The notes under the pieces are model-generated. The model saw only the letters and a list, made by a program, of their open reading frames with translations. It was not told the origin of the DNA and did no database searches. DNA of 64,000 bases from Streptomyces fildesensis (GTDB lineage: Bacteria > Actinomycetota > Actinomycetes > Streptomycetales > Streptomycetaceae), in contig NZ_JAAIKO010000025.1 of the NCBI RefSeq assembly GCF_016107395.1, positions 1 to 64,000 on the forward strand, in the 5' to 3' direction. Position numbers and translations under genes: made by a program. Below, piece by piece: positions 39,928-48,994 of the stretch (position 1 is the stretch's first letter; each line of letters begins with the position of its first letter).

Positions 39928-40764
39928 TCAGGACGTGAACAACGCCTGCATCTCGCCGTATCCGGGCCCCTCCACCACCGGGGTGCAGGTGCCGTCCGTC
40001 AGGAACTCACGTGCCTCCTGCCGCACCACGCCGTACGCGGCCTCGGCCATCCGGCCGCCGATGCTGACGCGCGCCGCTCCGGCGCCGCCGAGTTCAGCGA
40101 CGGACGGGCCGCCCGGTCCTGTGAGGATGTTGAGCGGGGCGGCGATGCCCTTCGCCAGTTCGGCGACGACCGCGAGATCGGTCACCCCGGGGACGAAGAT
40201 CCCGTCCGCGCCCGCCTCGATGAAGGCGGCGGCACGGTCGAGCGCCACCCCGAGCCGCGACTCCGGCGCGCCGACGGCACCGAGGTAGACATCGGTGCGC
40301 GCGTTGATGAAGAGCGGGACGCCCGCCTCGTCCGCGGCCTTGCGGGCGGCGGCGATCCGTTCCACCTGCTCCGCGAGGGTGCGCAGCGGCTCGGGCCCGT
40401 TCACGAGCGCGTCCTCGATGTTGATGCCGCCCGCCCCGGCGGCGAGCACCCCGCGCACGGTCTCAGCGACACCGGCCGCGTCGTCCGCGAAACCGCTCTC
40501 GATATCGGCGGACACCGGCACGCCGACCCCTGCCGCGACCCGGCCGATGAGCGCGAGCGCCAGCTCGCGGGGCAGCCGGTCACCGTCGGCGTAGCCGAGG
40601 CTCCAGGCGACGCCGCAGCTGGTGGTGGCGACGGCGGCCGCCCCCGCCTCCTCGATGATCCGCGCGCTGGCGACGTCCCAGGCGTTGGCGAGGGCGAGCG
40701 GCCGGTCGGCGGTGTGCAGGGAGTGGAGGAGCTGGGCCTTGTCACGGAGGTTCGACGTAGTCAT
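39928..40764 (-). CDS. Isocitrate lyase / PEP phosphonomutase-family protein
   Basis: 278 residues, TIM barrel. ALANAWDVASARIIEEAGAAAVATTS, PVSADIESGFADD (metal-binding D/E), GINIEDA and FINARTDVYL are the family's conserved strands. The catalytic KKCGH loop of true isocitrate lyases is absent; this short form resembles 2-methylisocitrate lyase/oxaloacetase-like enzymes. No phosphonate genes are nearby. Divergent from the DNA-repair pair. Confidence 0.88.
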   Translation of the reverse strand: MTTSNLRDKAQLLHSLHTADRPLALANAWDVASARIIEEAGAAAVATTSCGVAWSLGYADGDRLPRELALALIGRVAAGVGVPVSADIESGFADDAAGVAETVRGVLAAGAGGINIEDALVNGPEPLRTLAEQVERIAAARKAADEAGVPLFINARTDVYLGAVGAPESRLGVALDRAAAFIEAGADGIFVPGVTDLAVVAELAKGIAAPLNILTGPGGPSVAELGGAGAARVSIGGRMAEAAYGVVRQEAREFLTDGTCTPVVEGPGYGEMQALFTS

Positions 40765-40916
40765 GGGGACAGTCCATCACCGCCCTGTGACATCGTCCGG
40801 CAGTTCTGCGACATCGACGTCGACATCCACGTCGCGGTGCGGAGGCCGGGCTACCCGCGAGCTACATGTCGGATTCTCGCTAGACCGGTGCCGTGACCCG
40901 GGGCGATGCTTGAGCC

Positions 40917-42398
40917 ATGCACACCGACTTCGAGCGCTGCGTACGAGCCGTGCAGTCGAAGGACGCCCGGTTCGACGGATGGTTCTTCACCGCGGTGCTG
41001 ACGACCAGGATCTACTGCCGGCCCAGCTGCCCCGTGGTGCCGCCCAAGGTCAGGAACATGAGCTTCTACCCGAGCGCGGCGGCCGCGCAACAGGCCGGCT
41101 TCCGGGCCTGCAAGCGCTGCCGGCCGGACGCGAGCCCGGGTTCGCCGCAGTGGAACGAGCGGGCGGACCTCGTGGCCCGGGCCATGCGGCTGATCGCGGA
41201 CGGCGTCGTCGACCGGGACGGCGTCCCGGGGCTCGCCGCCCGGCTCGGCTACAGCACGCGGCAGGTGGAGCGGCAGCTGCTCGCCGAACTCGGCGCGGGG
41301 CCACTGGCGTTGGCGCGGGCACAGCGCGCGCAGACCGCCCGGCTGCTGATAGAGACGACGACGCTGCCGATGGGGGAATCCGCCTTCGCGGCGGGCTTCT
41401 CCAGCATCCGCACCTTCAACGACACCGTTCGCGAGGTCTTCGCCCTCTCCCCCACCGAACTGCGCGCCCGCGTCGCCAAGGGCCGCCCGGCCGCCACACC
41501 CGGCGAACTGTCGCTGCGGCTGCCCTTCCGGGCCCCGCTGTGCCCGGACAACCTCTTCGGACATCTGGCGGCGACGGCGGTGCCTGGCGTCGAGGAGTGG
41601 CGCGACGGCGCGTACCGCCGCACCCTGCGGCTGCCGCACGGCCCCGGCATCGTCAGCCTGCGCCCGCAGCCCGATCACATCGCGTGCCGGCTGCGCCTGA
41701 CGGACCTGCGCGATCTGGCGCACGCCATCAGCCGCTGCCGGTGGACGCTGGACCTCGACGCGGACCCGGTCGCGGTCGACGCGCAGCTGGGCAAGGACCC
41801 GGTGCTGGCACCGCTGGTCGCCAAGGCACCGGGCCGCCGGGTGCCGAGGGTCGCGGACGGGCCGGAGTTCGCGGTGCGCGCGGTGCTCGGCCAGCAGATC
41901 TCGACGGCCGCCGCGCGGACGCACGCCGGACGGCTGGTGACGGCGTACGGCGAGCCCGTCGAGGATCCGGCGGGGGGGCTGACCCATCTGTTCCCCGACC
42001 CGGCGGCACTGGCCGCCCTCGACCCGGCGGCGCTCGCCATGCCGCGGACCCGCCGCACCACCCTCACCACACTGGTCACCGCCCTGGCCGGTGGCGAACT
42101 CGACCTCGACGTCGGCAGCGACTGGCAGCGCGCCCGCGCGCAGCTCTCCGCGCTGCCGGGGTTCGGCCCGTGGACCGTCGAGTCGATCGCGATGCGCGCG
42201 CTCGGCGACCCGGACGCGTTCCTGGCGAGCGACCTCGGAATCCGCTTCGCCGCGAAGGAGTTGGGACTGCCCACCACCCCCGCCGCCCTCACCCGCCATG
42301 CCGCCGCCTGGGCGCCGTGGCGCGCCTACGCCGTCCAGTACCTGTGGGCGACCGGCGACCACGCCATCAACACCTTCCCCGTGAACGGAGCCGCGTGA
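40917..42398 (+). CDS. alkA: Ada-type activator fused to AlkA DNA glycosylase
   Basis: 493 residues. An Ada N-terminal zinc/methyl-acceptor domain (RIYCRPSCP and CKRC, four Cys) is followed by an AraC-type helix-turn-helix (about 85-185), then AlkA N-domain and HhH-GPD glycosylase (about 200-485) with LPGFGPWTVESIAMRALGDPDAF, including the catalytic Asp. Methylation of the Ada Cys should switch on its own operon and the glycosylase removes alkylated bases. The ATG of ogt shares the last base of this stop codon (TGATG). Confidence 0.92.
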   Translation: MHTDFERCVRAVQSKDARFDGWFFTAVLTTRIYCRPSCPVVPPKVRNMSFYPSAAAAQQAGFRACKRCRPDASPGSPQWNERADLVARAMRLIADGVVDRDGVPGLAARLGYSTRQVERQLLAELGAGPLALARAQRAQTARLLIETTTLPMGESAFAAGFSSIRTFNDTVREVFALSPTELRARVAKGRPAATPGELSLRLPFRAPLCPDNLFGHLAATAVPGVEEWRDGAYRRTLRLPHGPGIVSLRPQPDHIACRLRLTDLRDLAHAISRCRWTLDLDADPVAVDAQLGKDPVLAPLVAKAPGRRVPRVADGPEFAVRAVLGQQISTAAARTHAGRLVTAYGEPVEDPAGGLTHLFPDPAALAALDPAALAMPRTRRTTLTTLVTALAGGELDLDVGSDWQRARAQLSALPGFGPWTVESIAMRALGDPDAFLASDLGIRFAAKELGLPTTPAALTRHAAAWAPWRAYAVQYLWATGDHAINTFPVNGAA

Positions 42399-42898
42399 TG
42401 TCCACCCGCACCCACACCGTGACCGATTCCCCCTGCGGCCCGCTGACCCTCGTCGCCCTCGACGGAACCCTCTGCGGCCTGTACATGACGCAGCAGCGGC
42501 ACCTCCCCGCCGAGGAGACCTTCGGCGACCGCGACGACTCCGCCTTCGGCGCCGTCGAGGAGCAGCTCACCGCCTACTTCGCCGGGGAGCTGACCGACTT
42601 CGACGTCCCCTTGACGCTGCTGGGCACCCCGTTCCAGCAGCGCGTCTGGTCCGCCCTGCGGGACATCCCGTACGGCGAGACCGGCTCCTACGGGCAGCTC
42701 GCCGACCTCCTCGGCAACGCCGGCGCCTCCCGCGCGGTCGGGCTCGCCAACGGCAAGAACCCGATCGGCATCATCGTCCCCTGCCACCGCGTCGTCGGCG
42801 CCGACGGCTCCCTGACCGGCTACGGGGGCGGCCTCGACCGCAAGCGCTACCTCCTCGCCTTCGAGAACGGCACCCACGAGCCGACGGCGCTGTTCTGA
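42398..42898 (+). CDS. ogt: Methylated-DNA--protein-cysteine methyltransferase
   Basis: 166 residues. The C-terminal domain has the acceptor motif GIIVPCHRVVG with the active Cys and the preceding Arg finger region GNAGASRAVG. The N-terminal half is degenerate as in Ogt, with no Ada zinc site. Coupled to alkA (one-base overlap), giving a two-gene adaptive response unit. Confidence 0.93.
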   Translation: MSTRTHTVTDSPCGPLTLVALDGTLCGLYMTQQRHLPAEETFGDRDDSAFGAVEEQLTAYFAGELTDFDVPLTLLGTPFQQRVWSALRDIPYGETGSYGQLADLLGNAGASRAVGLANGKNPIGIIVPCHRVVGADGSLTGYGGGLDRKRYLLAFENGTHEPTALF

Positions 42899-42933
42899 CC
42901 CCGGACGCCCGCCGACTCGGGCGGCGGGGCCGG

Positions 42934-44466
42934 TCAGGCCATCCAGTGCGGGCGGCTCACCGCCGACGCCAGCGGCCGGCCCGCCGCGTCGTCCATCGCC
43001 AGCGCGACCCGCTGGACGGCCTCGTCCAGCGTGCCGCCCGGCAGCGTGAACGGCAGCCGCAGCCGGTGCTCGAACGTCCCCGGCTCCGCGCCGAAGCGTG
43101 ATCCGCCCTCGATCCGCACCCCGTACCCGGCGGCCCGTTCCGCCAGCGCCGTGGCGACCGGCTCGCCGAGGTCCACCCACAGGGACAGGCCGCCCGGCGG
43201 GAGCCGCCAGCTCCACTCGGGGATGTCGCGGACGAGTGCGGCGACCAGCGCGGCACGCCGGTCGCGCGCCTCGGCGACGCGGGCCGCGACGAGTTCGTCC
43301 ATGCGGCGCAGCAGCGGCAGCGCGACGAGCTGGTCGATCACCGAACCCGCCATGTCCATCGACACCCGGAGGCCGGCGAGTTCCGTCACGAGACGCGGCG
43401 TGGCACGCAGCCAGCCGATCCGCAGCCCGCCCCAGTGGCTCTTGCTCATCGAGCCGATGGTGATGACGTGATCGGCGCCGCCGCGTGCCGCGTGGGAGGC
43501 GAACGGCGCGGGCGGCGGCACGTCGATCGCGAGGTCGGTGATGGTCTCGTCGGCGACGAGCCACGTCGACGACCGCTGGGTGGCGCGGATCAGTTCGGCC
43601 CGCTGTGCGGGCGGCATGAGATTGCCGGTCGGGTTGTGGAAGTCCGGGATCATGTAGGCGAGGCGCGGCACCGCCTGGCGCAGGGTCGCCTCGATGATCT
43701 CCATGTCCCAGCCGTCGTCCGAGACGGCGACGGGCACGGTACGCAGCCGCGCGCGGCGGATGGAGTCGAGGGCGTTGGTGTAGGTGGGGTTCTCCACCAG
43801 CACCCGGTCGCCGGGACCGCAGAGCATCCCGACGGCCAGCCCCAGCGCCTGGAGGGCGCCGGAGGTGATGAGGATCTGGTCCGGCCGCGTCCTCAGTCCG
43901 CGGCGGGTGTACCGGTCGGCGACGGCGGCGCGCAGCTCCGGCAGGCCGTAGGGGTGGTATCCGGGGGTGTTCGCGTGCTGCGCCAGGAGCGGCGCGATCT
44001 CGGCGAGCGCGTCGGTCAGCACGTCCGAGGGCAGTCCGCCGACGGCGTTGGAGAGGTCGATCGCGCTCTCCGGCCGGGAGAGCCGGTCGAGTCCGGTGTG
44101 CCGGTGGCCTTCCGGAAGCACCGTCCAGGTCCCGGACCCGCGCCGGCTCTGGGCGTAGCCGCTCTCGCGCAGCAGGTCGTAGGCGGCGGTCACGGTGGCG
44201 CGGCTCAGCCCGAGGGTCGTCGCGAGCTCGCGTTCCGCGGGCAGTTTGACGCGCAGCGAGATGCGTCCGTCCAGGACGAGGGCGCGGATCGCCTGCGCCA
44301 GGCCCCGGTACACGGGCCGGTCCCCGGCCGCGGGACCCGTCAGATCGGGGAGCAGCGCGGCCAACTGCCTGCTGCCCAGCGGTATGCCGGAAGGCGCGTT
44401 CGTGGGCGAGCCCGGCGCCGACGCCTGCGGTGTGCCCGCACTCTGGACGGTCCCCATGTCTGCCAT
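42934..44466 (-). CDS. MocR-type GntR regulator with aminotransferase domain
   Basis: 510 residues. N-terminal winged helix (RPVYRGLAQAIRALVLDGRI ... PAERELATTLGLSRATVTAAYDLL). The fold-type I aminotransferase domain follows with NPTYTNAL, PDFHNPTGN and the PLP lysine in SMSKSHWGGLRIGW. Closest in style to the YczR/PdxR branch, which use PLP as ligand. It faces a 53-residue gene rather than the usual YczE membrane protein. ATG 44466 or 44457. Confidence 0.88.
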   Translation of the reverse strand: MADMGTVQSAGTPQASAPGSPTNAPSGIPLGSRQLAALLPDLTGPAAGDRPVYRGLAQAIRALVLDGRISLRVKLPAERELATTLGLSRATVTAAYDLLRESGYAQSRRGSGTWTVLPEGHRHTGLDRLSRPESAIDLSNAVGGLPSDVLTDALAEIAPLLAQHANTPGYHPYGLPELRAAVADRYTRRGLRTRPDQILITSGALQALGLAVGMLCGPGDRVLVENPTYTNALDSIRRARLRTVPVAVSDDGWDMEIIEATLRQAVPRLAYMIPDFHNPTGNLMPPAQRAELIRATQRSSTWLVADETITDLAIDVPPPAPFASHAARGGADHVITIGSMSKSHWGGLRIGWLRATPRLVTELAGLRVSMDMAGSVIDQLVALPLLRRMDELVAARVAEARDRRAALVAALVRDIPEWSWRLPPGGLSLWVDLGEPVATALAERAAGYGVRIEGGSRFGAEPGTFEHRLRLPFTLPGGTLDEAVQRVALAMDDAAGRPLASAVSRPHWMA

Positions 44467-44585
44467 GCCAATCTCCCGCGAATGGCCCTGCCCCGCAGGC
44501 CAATTCCCCCCAAGAATCGTTCAAGTGGCCCGCCGTGGCAAGGGCGGTACAGGCCCGGAACACGATGACGAGGGGGAATGTCCGG

Positions 44586-44747
44586 ATGTCGAGGATCCTC
44601 ACCGACAGCTATGAGCGGGAGCTCCAGCACCGGCACGAGCAGCGCAACACCACCGGTACGGGCGGGTCGTTCCCCGGGTCGTTCCGCCGCTGGATCGGCC
44701 AGGTCGGCCTCCTGGTGCGGGCCAGGAGACAGCCGCGCGGCACGTAG
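44586..44747 (+). CDS. Small hypothetical protein
   Basis: 53 residues: an acidic/basic helix (SYERELQHRHEQRN), Gly/Thr linker, then a short hydrophobic stretch and a basic tail (RARRQPRGT). GAGGGGG stands 9 nt before the ATG, and a strong terminator follows. Divergent from the MocR gene and so possibly its target. No family recognised. Confidence 0.5.
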   Translation: MSRILTDSYERELQHRHEQRNTTGTGGSFPGSFRRWIGQVGLLVRARRQPRGT

Positions 44748-44792
44748 CCGGCGGCACAGTGCCCGGGGGACACGGGGCTCCGCGGGTACGAC

Positions 44793-44821
44793 ACAGGGCC
44801 CGGCGATTCGCCGGGCCCTGT
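44793..44821. terminator. Bidirectional terminator
   Basis: A perfect 13-bp stem (44793-44805 / 44809-44821) with an ATT loop, between the rightward 53-residue gene and the leftward MMPL gene. Confidence 0.82.
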
Positions 44822-44915
44822 CCTGCGCGCCATCCCCCCGTCCCCACGGGGCGGGCGCGTCATGGGGCCGCCGTCGAGCTCTCCGCCAACCGGCGGCCCC
44901 AGCTGGTGTGCCGCG

Positions 44916-47168
44916 TCAGACGCGGCTCGGCTCCGGTGCCCGCTCGGGCGCGGAACCGGCGGCCTGCGCCGCCAGGTTCTTCTGGAGCTGCTCGCCCTCG
45001 ACATCGACGTTGGGCAGGGCCCGGTCGAGCCAGCGCGGCAGCCACCAGGCGGCCTTGCCGAGCAGGGCGAGGACCGCCGGGACGACGGCCATACGCACCA
45101 CGAACGCGTCGAACGCGACGGCGATGGCGAGACCGAAGCCCATCATCTTGATCATCGATTCCGACGAGCCGATGAAGCCCGCGAAGACGCTGATCATGAT
45201 GACCGCGGCCGCGGCGACCACCCGGGCGCCGTGCGTGAAGCCGGTGACGATCGCCTGTCCCGGCTTCTCGCCGTGCACGTACGCCTCACGCATCCGGGTG
45301 ACGAGGAAGACCTCGTAGTCCATCGCGAGACCGAACACCACACCGATCATGAAGATCGGCATCATGCTCATGATCGGCCCGGTCTGCTCGACCCCGAGCA
45401 GGCTCGCGAGCCAGCCCCACTGGAAGACCGCGACGACGGCGCCGAGGGCCGCGACCACCGAGAGCAGGAAGCCGAGGGCCGCCTTCAGCGGTACCAGCAC
45501 CGAGCGGAAGACCACCATCAGCAGCAGGAACGCCAGGCCGACGACGAGCGCCAGGTACGGCAGCAGCGCGTCGTTGAGCTTCTGCGACACATCGATGTTC
45601 ATGGCCGTCGTGCCGGTGACCAGCGTCACGGCGCCCGTCTCGGACTTCAGCCCGGCCGCCTGGCCGCGGATGGTGTGGACCAGGTCCTCGGTCTCCAGGC
45701 CACTGGGCTTGGACTTCGGGACGACCGTCAGCATCGCGGTGTCGCCGGCCTTGTTGAACGCGGGCTCGGTGACCTTCTCGACGTCTCCCATCCCGGAGAT
45801 GGTCCGGGAGATCTTGTCGAGAGCGGCCTTCGGGTCGTCGCTGTGCGCGGCGTCCACGGCGATCATCAGCGGGCCGTTGAAGCCGGGGCCGAAGCCGTCC
45901 GACAGCAGGTCGTACGCCTTGCGCTGCGTGGTGCTGACGGGCTGCGACCCGTCGTCCGGCAGGCCGAGCTCCAGGCTGGCCGCCGGGATGGCGATCGCGC
46001 CCAGGCCGAGCACACCCACCACCAGCACCCAGATCGGGCGGCGCAGGACGAACCTGGCCCAGCGGGTGCCCATGTTGGGCTTCTTCGCGGCGGAACCGGC
46101 CCCACCCGTGACGCCGTCGGAGGCGTCGTCCTTGATCCCCTTGAGGCCCTTGCGCACCTTGCGGCCGAGCACCCGGTGCTTGGCGAAGCCGAGCAGCGCC
46201 GGGATCAGGGTGAGAGCGATGAGGACCGCGATGGCGACCGTGCCGGCCGCCGCGAGGCCCATCTTGGTGAGCATCGGGATGTTGACGACGGCGAGGCCCG
46301 CGAGGGCGATCAGCACCGTGAGGCCCGCGAAGACCACCGCGGATCCGGCGGTGCCCACGGCCCGACCGGCAGCGTCCTCCGGTTCCCGGCCCTCGGTGAG
46401 TTCGTGCCGGAAGCGCGAGACGATGAAGAGCGCGTAGTCGATACCGACCGCGAGGCCGATCATCATCGCGAGGGTGGACGTGGAGCTGCCCAGGTCCAGG
46501 ACGTTGGCGAGCGCGGTGATCGACGAGACACCGATGCCCACGCCGATGAGCGCGGTCAGCAGCGGCAGTCCCGCGGCGACCAGCGACCCGAAGGTGACCA
46601 GCAGAACGACCGCGGAGATACCGATACCGATGATCTCGGTGGCGCCGGTCTCGGGCATCGCCTGCAGCGCGTCACCGCCGATCTCGACGGTGAGCCCGGC
46701 GTCACGGCCGTGCTGCGCGGCGTCCTTGAGCGCCTCGCGGTCCGCGTCGGTCAGCTCCATCGAGGTGAGCTTGTACTTCACGGACGCGTAGGCGGTGCTG
46801 CCGTCCTTGCTGACGGCCTTCGACTCGAAGGGGTCGGCGACGGAGCTGACCTGCTTGCCGGTCTTCAGCTCCTTGACGACGTTCTCGACGGCGGCCTTCG
46901 GCGCGCCGACGTCCACCTTCTGCCCACCGGGGGCCGTGAACACCACCCGCGCGGAGGCACCGTTGGCGCTGGCGTCCGGGAAGCGCTGCTCCATCAGGTC
47001 GAAAGCCTTCTGGGCCTCCGTGCCGGGTATCGAGAAACTGCTCGACGTGGAAGTGGAGGCCGAGGCGGCGCCGACTCCGGCGAGTACCAGCAGAGCCACC
47101 CATGTGAGGGCCACATACCAGCGTCGCCTGAAGGCGAACCGGCCGAGTTTGTAAAGGAAAGTAGCCAC
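44916..47168 (-). CDS. MMPL-family RND transporter
   Basis: 750 residues. An N-terminal helix, a soluble loop (about 45-180), five or six helices, a second loop (about 390-530) and further helices give the duplicated MMPL layout. GIDYALFIVSRFRHEL and AMDYEVFLVTRMREAYV are the two conserved proton-relay helices. Likely exports a lipid or hydrophobic compound using the proton gradient. It lies downstream of, and in the same direction as, a TetR gene. Confidence 0.92.
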   Translation of the reverse strand: MATFLYKLGRFAFRRRWYVALTWVALLVLAGVGAASASTSTSSSFSIPGTEAQKAFDLMEQRFPDASANGASARVVFTAPGGQKVDVGAPKAAVENVVKELKTGKQVSSVADPFESKAVSKDGSTAYASVKYKLTSMELTDADREALKDAAQHGRDAGLTVEIGGDALQAMPETGATEIIGIGISAVVLLVTFGSLVAAGLPLLTALIGVGIGVSSITALANVLDLGSSTSTLAMMIGLAVGIDYALFIVSRFRHELTEGREPEDAAGRAVGTAGSAVVFAGLTVLIALAGLAVVNIPMLTKMGLAAAGTVAIAVLIALTLIPALLGFAKHRVLGRKVRKGLKGIKDDASDGVTGGAGSAAKKPNMGTRWARFVLRRPIWVLVVGVLGLGAIAIPAASLELGLPDDGSQPVSTTQRKAYDLLSDGFGPGFNGPLMIAVDAAHSDDPKAALDKISRTISGMGDVEKVTEPAFNKAGDTAMLTVVPKSKPSGLETEDLVHTIRGQAAGLKSETGAVTLVTGTTAMNIDVSQKLNDALLPYLALVVGLAFLLLMVVFRSVLVPLKAALGFLLSVVAALGAVVAVFQWGWLASLLGVEQTGPIMSMMPIFMIGVVFGLAMDYEVFLVTRMREAYVHGEKPGQAIVTGFTHGARVVAAAAVIMISVFAGFIGSSESMIKMMGFGLAIAVAFDAFVVRMAVVPAVLALLGKAAWWLPRWLDRALPNVDVEGEQLQKNLAAQAAGSAPERAPEPSRV

Positions 47169-47250
47169 GAGTCGCGGCGCTCCCGTCAGGTCGAGGAAAA
47201 AAGGGCGTACGGTGCCTGCCCGACGACGAGAGCGGCGTGTCAGGTGGGGC

Positions 47251-47297
47251 CTTGTTCCGGTGTGATCTTGTGCCGGTGGGGTCTTGTTCCGGTGGAT
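47251..47297. repeat. Three 16-bp near-repeats upstream of the MMPL gene
   Basis: CTTGTTCCGGTG, CTTGTGCCGGTG and CTTGTTCCGGTG start at 47251, 47267 and 47283. They fill half of the TetR-MMPL gap. Confidence 0.55.
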
Positions 47298-47301
47298 CGG
47301 G

Positions 47302-47329
47302 CGGTGGGATCAGGCGATTGATCCCACCG
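47302..47329 (-). terminator. Hairpin after the TetR gene
   Basis: CGGTGGGATCA (47302-47312) pairs perfectly with 47319-47329, just past the TetR stop at 47336. It may attenuate read-through into the MMPL gene. Confidence 0.65.
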
Positions 47330-47335
47330 GTCGGA

Positions 47336-47932
47336 TCAGGTCAGACGCAGGGCGGGGAGTACCACCGCGTCGATGTATCGGAAGGCGAATTCGGGGTCGG
47401 GTTCGACTCCCTCGATCAGCGGCCGCCCCATCGCGGCGCCGATCAGCATGTGCGGTACGAAATGCCTGGCGGGTACGTCGGCCGCCAGTTCGCCACGTTC
47501 CACGGCACGTTGCAACATGCCGTCGAAGGCGGCCATTTCCGGTTCGATGAGCAGTTGCCGCAACGCCTGGAAGAGGTCCGGATTCTGATGTGCGGCCTGT
47601 CCGAGCGCCCGCATCAGTTCGTTGTCCCGCTTCGAGTCGCCCGTCGCGTCATGGCACCGCACCAGTTCGCGCAGGTCGCCCCGCACCGATCCGGTGTCGA
47701 TGTCCTCGATCCGCACCGGCTTGGTGTGCCGCAGCGCGGTCGCCACCAGTTCGGGCTTGCCCTTCCACTGGCGGTAGAGCGTGGCCTTGCTGGAGCGGGT
47801 GCGCGAGGCGATCGCGTCCATGGTGAGCGCCTCGTAGCCCACCTCCCGCAGCATCTCGACCACCGCGGCGTAGAGCTCCTGCTCGCGTTCGGGCGTGAGC
47901 CTGGTGCGGCGTGCCGGGGCATCCGTCGACAT
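47336..47932 (-). CDS. TetR-family repressor
   Basis: 198 residues from ATG 47932. The helix-turn-helix (GYEALTMDAIASRTRSSKATLYRQWKGKPELVATAL) is canonical, followed by a TetR_C helical ligand domain. It is probably autoregulated by the palindromes 18-95 bp upstream and, by location, controls the MMPL exporter. Confidence 0.88.
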   Translation of the reverse strand: MSTDAPARRTRLTPEREQELYAAVVEMLREVGYEALTMDAIASRTRSSKATLYRQWKGKPELVATALRHTKPVRIEDIDTGSVRGDLRELVRCHDATGDSKRDNELMRALGQAAHQNPDLFQALRQLLIEPEMAAFDGMLQRAVERGELAADVPARHFVPHMLIGAAMGRPLIEGVEPDPEFAFRYIDAVVLPALRLT

Positions 47933-47949
47933 CCTCGGCCTCCATCCAA

Positions 47950-48027
47950 ACGAAACGGTTTCGTACAGCTGACTCCTAGAGAGTAGAACACCACCCATCG
48001 AAACGGAAACGTTTCGATGGGTGGTGT
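47950..48027. promoter_or_regulatory. Two palindromic TetR operators, one an 18-bp perfect hairpin
   Basis: ACGAAACGGTTTCGT (47950-47964) is symmetric about one base. A second site has CGAAACG-GAAA-CGTTTCG at its centre and extends to 18 bp arms (47988-48005 / 48010-48027). Both share the CGAAAC half-site. They precede the TetR start and resemble dimer operators; the second would also form a GAAA-loop RNA hairpin. Confidence 0.72.
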
Positions 48028-48118
48028 GGGTCACGTTGTCCGGCTTTACGGCCGGCGGACCGCCCTTTACGCCCGGTTTGCCGCCCGCCGCGCCAAGACC
48101 GGAGGGACTTCGGACGGC

Positions 48119-48814
48119 TCAGATCCAGCCGTCCAGCGAACGGAAGAACCCGTCGAAGTCGTCGCGGTGGATGGTGTGGCCGGCGCCCACGACCGTACGG
48201 ATCCCGAAGCCGCGCTCGCTGAGCAGCCCCGCGTCGTCCGGGCCGATCAGGAAGCTGTTCTCGGCGAGCTGCACGAGCGACGGGACGGCGGGCTTCTGCG
48301 GCAGATAGCCGGTCAGCGGCCGGCCGCCCAGGAAGGCGGCGGAGTCGGTGTCCCACAGCGCCAGGGTGGCGAGTTCCACCTCGATGTCCGCCTCCTCCCA
48401 GCGCGGGTTCAGGCCGGCGATCTGCTCCCGTGTGGCCCGGGCGAAGTGGACGAAGATCGCCGGGTCGACCTGCTGAGCGGGGTCCGCCGAGGCCCAGGCC
48501 GGGTCGGAGTAGACGGCCCGCGCCGGGGCGAGGCGCTCGGCGGCGAGCGACAGCGCCAGCCCGCCCAGCGAGTGCCCGACCGCCAGCTCCGCGCCGCCCG
48601 GCAGCGTCTCGACGAGGTCCTCGGCGAACAGCTCGGGGCTGTACTCGCCGCGCGGGCTCTCACCGTGACCGCGCAGGTCCACGGCGATGACGCGGTAGCC
48701 CCGGTCCGCGAGCGCGGGACCGACCCGGCGCCAGGTGCGGTGGTCGGACATGATGCCGTGGACCAGGAGCGCGATCCGGTCGCCGGTGCCCCACTCGCGG
48801 GTGTTGAGCTTCAT
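48119..48814 (-). CDS. Alpha/beta hydrolase
   Basis: 231 residues from ATG 48814. LLVHGIMSDHRTW (oxyanion), VGHSLGGLAL (nucleophile elbow) and GAGHTIHRDDF (His) are present. The acid is less certain. Divergent from a LacI-type regulator, which may control it. No signal peptide. Confidence 0.85.
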   Translation of the reverse strand: MKLNTREWGTGDRIALLVHGIMSDHRTWRRVGPALADRGYRVIAVDLRGHGESPRGEYSPELFAEDLVETLPGGAELAVGHSLGGLALSLAAERLAPARAVYSDPAWASADPAQQVDPAIFVHFARATREQIAGLNPRWEEADIEVELATLALWDTDSAAFLGGRPLTGYLPQKPAVPSLVQLAENSFLIGPDDAGLLSERGFGIRTVVGAGHTIHRDDFDGFFRSLDGWI

Positions 48815-48994
48815 GGTGTTGATGCCTCTCCTGCTGTTGGGGTGCTGCCGGACTGCCGGGGGCTCCGACGGAGGGTTCGGTCCCATCTTCGGGCGCGGGG
48901 CGGTGACACCCGTCGCATGACACGTGTAACTATATGTGTAGCATCCACCCCGAACTCTCGGCCAGACCGGATCTCTGAAAAGATGCCGAGCGGA

